Shown: positions 62,690-64,000 of the stretch, in pieces | How positions within the stretch are numbered: position 1 is the first letter of the stretch | Layout: each line of letters starts with the position of its first letter | Assembly (NCBI RefSeq): GCF_001618865.1 | Contig: NZ_CP015136.1 | Coordinates: 248,001-312,000 of the forward strand | Length of the DNA stretch: 64,000 bases | Source: Luteitalea pratensis | GTDB taxonomy: Bacteria; Acidobacteriota; Vicinamibacteria; Vicinamibacterales; Vicinamibacteraceae | Reading direction: 5' to 3' | Position numbers and translations under genes: made by a program | The notes under the pieces: generated by a model | Told to the model about the DNA's origin: nothing | The model's input: only the letters and a program-made list of their open reading frames with translations | The model's database searches: none

Positions 62690-62857
62690 GCGCACGCGCT
62701 GTTGATGTTCGGCGGCGACATCGGCATGGTCACGACGGCGGCGCTCGGGCCAGGCGAGGGCGACTCGGACGGCAAGGCCGCGCATCGCGCCGCGGCGATC
62801 ACCACGGCTGCCATGGCCACGACCGGCTACCTGATCATGTTGTTCGGGAACTGACCC

Positions 62858-63340
62858 ATGGTGCCGATCCGCGAACTTGCCGAGACCTGGGCGTCTCTCT
62901 ACTCGAACTCCGTCGCGATCCGCAGTGCCGTGTCGTTCGCCCATTTCGGCGGCATGATCACCGGCGGCGGCACCGCGATCGCGGCTGACCTGAACATGCT
63001 GTCCGCGATACGCCACGCGCACGTGCCGCCGCAGGACGAAGTCGGCCGCTTTCGTAACACGCACCTGGTGGTGATCACCAGTCTCGTCGTGGTCGTCGTC
63101 AGCGGCGTCCTCCTGCTGCTCAAGGACCTCGATGCGATGCTCGAATCGCCTCCGTTCTGGATCAAGATGGGTCTCTTCGTGGCACTGCTGCTCAACGGCG
63201 TGCTGGTCGTGCGTGCCGAAAAGCAGGCGTCTGCGGGAACTCCCGGTGCCAGGCGCCTGCTGCGGTTCGCCTCCCTGGCCAGCCTGATCCTGTGGCTCGC
63301 GGTCACGCTGGCGGGAACGGTGGTGCCCAATGCCATGTGA
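62858..63340 (+). CDS. Four-helix membrane protein, possible heme-b cytochrome
   Basis: A 160-residue integral membrane protein with four helices. His residues lie at the helix starts in SFAHFGGMITGGG, AIRHAHVP and NTHLVVITSLVVVVV, compatible with heme b ligation; the rest is LGLFVALLLNGVLVVRAEK-like. I do not recognise the exact family. It follows the interrupted protein by three bases and overlaps the Rieske gene, so all three are probably one electron-transfer unit. Start ATG 62858. Confidence 0.75.
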   Translation: MVPIRELAETWASLYSNSVAIRSAVSFAHFGGMITGGGTAIAADLNMLSAIRHAHVPPQDEVGRFRNTHLVVITSLVVVVVSGVLLLLKDLDAMLESPPFWIKMGLFVALLLNGVLVVRAEKQASAGTPGARRLLRFASLASLILWLAVTLAGTVVPNAM

Positions 63341-63344
63341 TCGC

Positions 63345-63806
63345 GTGACGCGCCGGGGATTCCTGGCCGGCAGCGCGTGCGGCATGTTCAGCCTGGCCAC
63401 ACTCCGCCTGCCGGCCGAACTCTCGGCGTTGCCCGTGCTCGAGGTCGAGGCGCAGGTCTCTGGCAACGAGCGGCGGTACCCGCTGCCCACTGCCGATGGC
63501 GCCACTGTCGACCGCGCTTCGCAGGTCATCCTCGTGCGTTACGCCGGTCACGTCTATGCGATGTCGTTGGTGTGCCCGCACGAGAATGCGGCGGTGCGCT
63601 GGCTCGCCCAGGACGGGCGGTTCCAGTGCTCGAAGCACACCTCACGCTACACCCCCGACGGGACCTTCACGTCCGGCCGCGCCACACGGAACATGGATCG
63701 CTTCCCGTTACACAGGGACGGCGCACAGATCGTGGTCACGATCGATCGCGTGTACCAGTCGGACAAGGATCCCGATGGCTGGAACGCCGCAACAGTTAAT
63801 GCCTGA
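63345..63806 (+). CDS. Tat-exported Rieske [2Fe-2S] protein
   Basis: A 153-residue Rieske protein with a twin-arginine leader (TRRGFLAGSACGMFSLATL). The cluster motifs are CPH and CSKH separated by 16 residues (CPHENAAVRW...FQCSKH), followed by TSRYTPDGTFTSGRATRNMDRFPL. It is expected to be anchored at the periplasmic face and to exchange electrons with the two neighbouring membrane proteins. GTG 63345 was preferred because it gives the RR leader; ATG 63330 in frame overlaps the previous gene by 11 bases. Its last residues and stop are encoded by a heptamer array. Confidence 0.85.
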   Translation: MTRRGFLAGSACGMFSLATLRLPAELSALPVLEVEAQVSGNERRYPLPTADGATVDRASQVILVRYAGHVYAMSLVCPHENAAVRWLAQDGRFQCSKHTSRYTPDGTFTSGRATRNMDRFPLHRDGAQIVVTIDRVYQSDKDPDGWNAATVNA

Positions 63807-63842
63807 TGCCTAACGCCTGATGCCTAACGCTTGACGCCTACA
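63797..63842 (+). repeat. Heptamer array at the Rieske stop codon
   Basis: Units TTAATGC, CTGATGC and CTAACGC in period seven. The Rieske TGA stop (63804-63806) lies within the first units. Confidence 0.7.
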
Positions 63843-63876
63843 GCCTGCGGCCTGCGGCCACATCCCGCGTCGAGAG

Positions 63877-63902
63877 GTAGGGCCCGCTCTCCGAGCGCGG
63901 CC
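63877..63902 (+). repeat. GTAG-headed REP palindrome (imperfect)
   Basis: GTAGGGCCCGCTCTCC then GAGCGCGGCCC, the GC-rich REP class with one mismatch in the stem. Confidence 0.55.
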
Positions 63903-63938
63903 CATCGCGAGGTAAGGCTCGCGCCTCACCTCTCACGT

Positions 63939-63972
63939 CAGACCTGAGATTGAGACCTGAGACCTGAGCCTT
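63939..63972 (+). repeat. Heptamer array GACCTGA
   Basis: GACCTGA/GATTGAG units of period seven near the right edge of the window. No gene is seen from 63807 to 64000. Confidence 0.6.
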
Positions 63973-64000
63973 GGGCCGACCCGGAGGGGCCGCTCCTCCG

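Overview
The window is one contiguous, high-GC, gene-dense bacterial chromosomal segment with no rRNA, tRNA, CRISPR array, phage or insertion sequence that I could find. The gene content points to Acidobacteriota, most likely the Vicinamibacteria (Luteitalea/Vicinamibacter type). The pointers are an ADOP-type MacB/FtsX permease, an acidobacterial-type ECF sigma factor overlapping a Ser/Thr kinase-TPR gene, a CadC-like winged-helix/TPR regulator, Tat-exported enzymes, and a planctomycete-type DUF1549/DUF1553 cytochrome protein. The taxonomic placement is inference from gene families, not from a marker gene.

Layout. 1-8.4 kb: ankyrin protein, ThuA-like protein with a GNAT, two-domain VOC dioxygenase with a DUF1080 protein, cupin plus TolB-like protein, methyltransferase. 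8.4-11.5 kb: PknB-type kinase/TPR and its ECF sigma factor. 11.7-22.8 kb: vanadium-type haloperoxidase, metallo-beta-lactamase-fold enzyme, PEGA-domain protein, 6-phosphogluconate dehydrogenase and a KDG-type sugar kinase, di-heme peroxidase-like protein, MddA-like thiol methyltransferase, Tat-type mandelate-racemase-family enzyme. 22.8-30.4 kb: ADOP permease with a two-operator promoter, a GH84-GNAT gene pair that together resemble human O-GlcNAcase, a DegT aminotransferase and an orphan PTS EIIC. 30.5-36.3 kb: a frameshifted DUF1549/DUF1553 gene, then a di-heme cytochrome and PQQ dehydrogenase. 36.5-43.4 kb: a two-component system whose histidine kinase carries two extracytoplasmic CxxCH motifs, divergent from a sigma-54 promoter driving a five-gene electron-transfer operon (single-pass protein, cyclic-nucleotide-binding-fold protein, tetraheme lipoprotein, 4x[4Fe-4S] Tat protein, NrfD/DsrP-like membrane protein). 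43.4-58.3 kb: hybrid kinase, two hydrolases, wHTH-TPR regulator, DUF899 protein, a core-MetE/metallo-hydrolase pair, an SDR-ROK-SIS sugar cassette and a DUF5655 protein. 58.3-63.8 kb: PLP decarboxylase, M28 peptidase with an ABM protein, and an operon of two four-helix membrane proteins and a Tat Rieske protein, the first interrupted by an in-frame UAG.

Two repeat systems run through the intergenic DNA: GTAG-headed REP palindromes, several arranged head-out as REPIN-like doublets, and degenerate heptamer (occasionally octamer) tandem arrays that repeatedly begin at, or even supply, the stop codon of the preceding gene. The strongest candidates for an undescribed system are the sigma-54/heme-sensor-controlled quinone-cytochrome module, the bacterial split O-GlcNAcase, and the Rieske/double four-helix operon; the stop-codon-abutting heptamer arrays are the most unusual non-coding signal.
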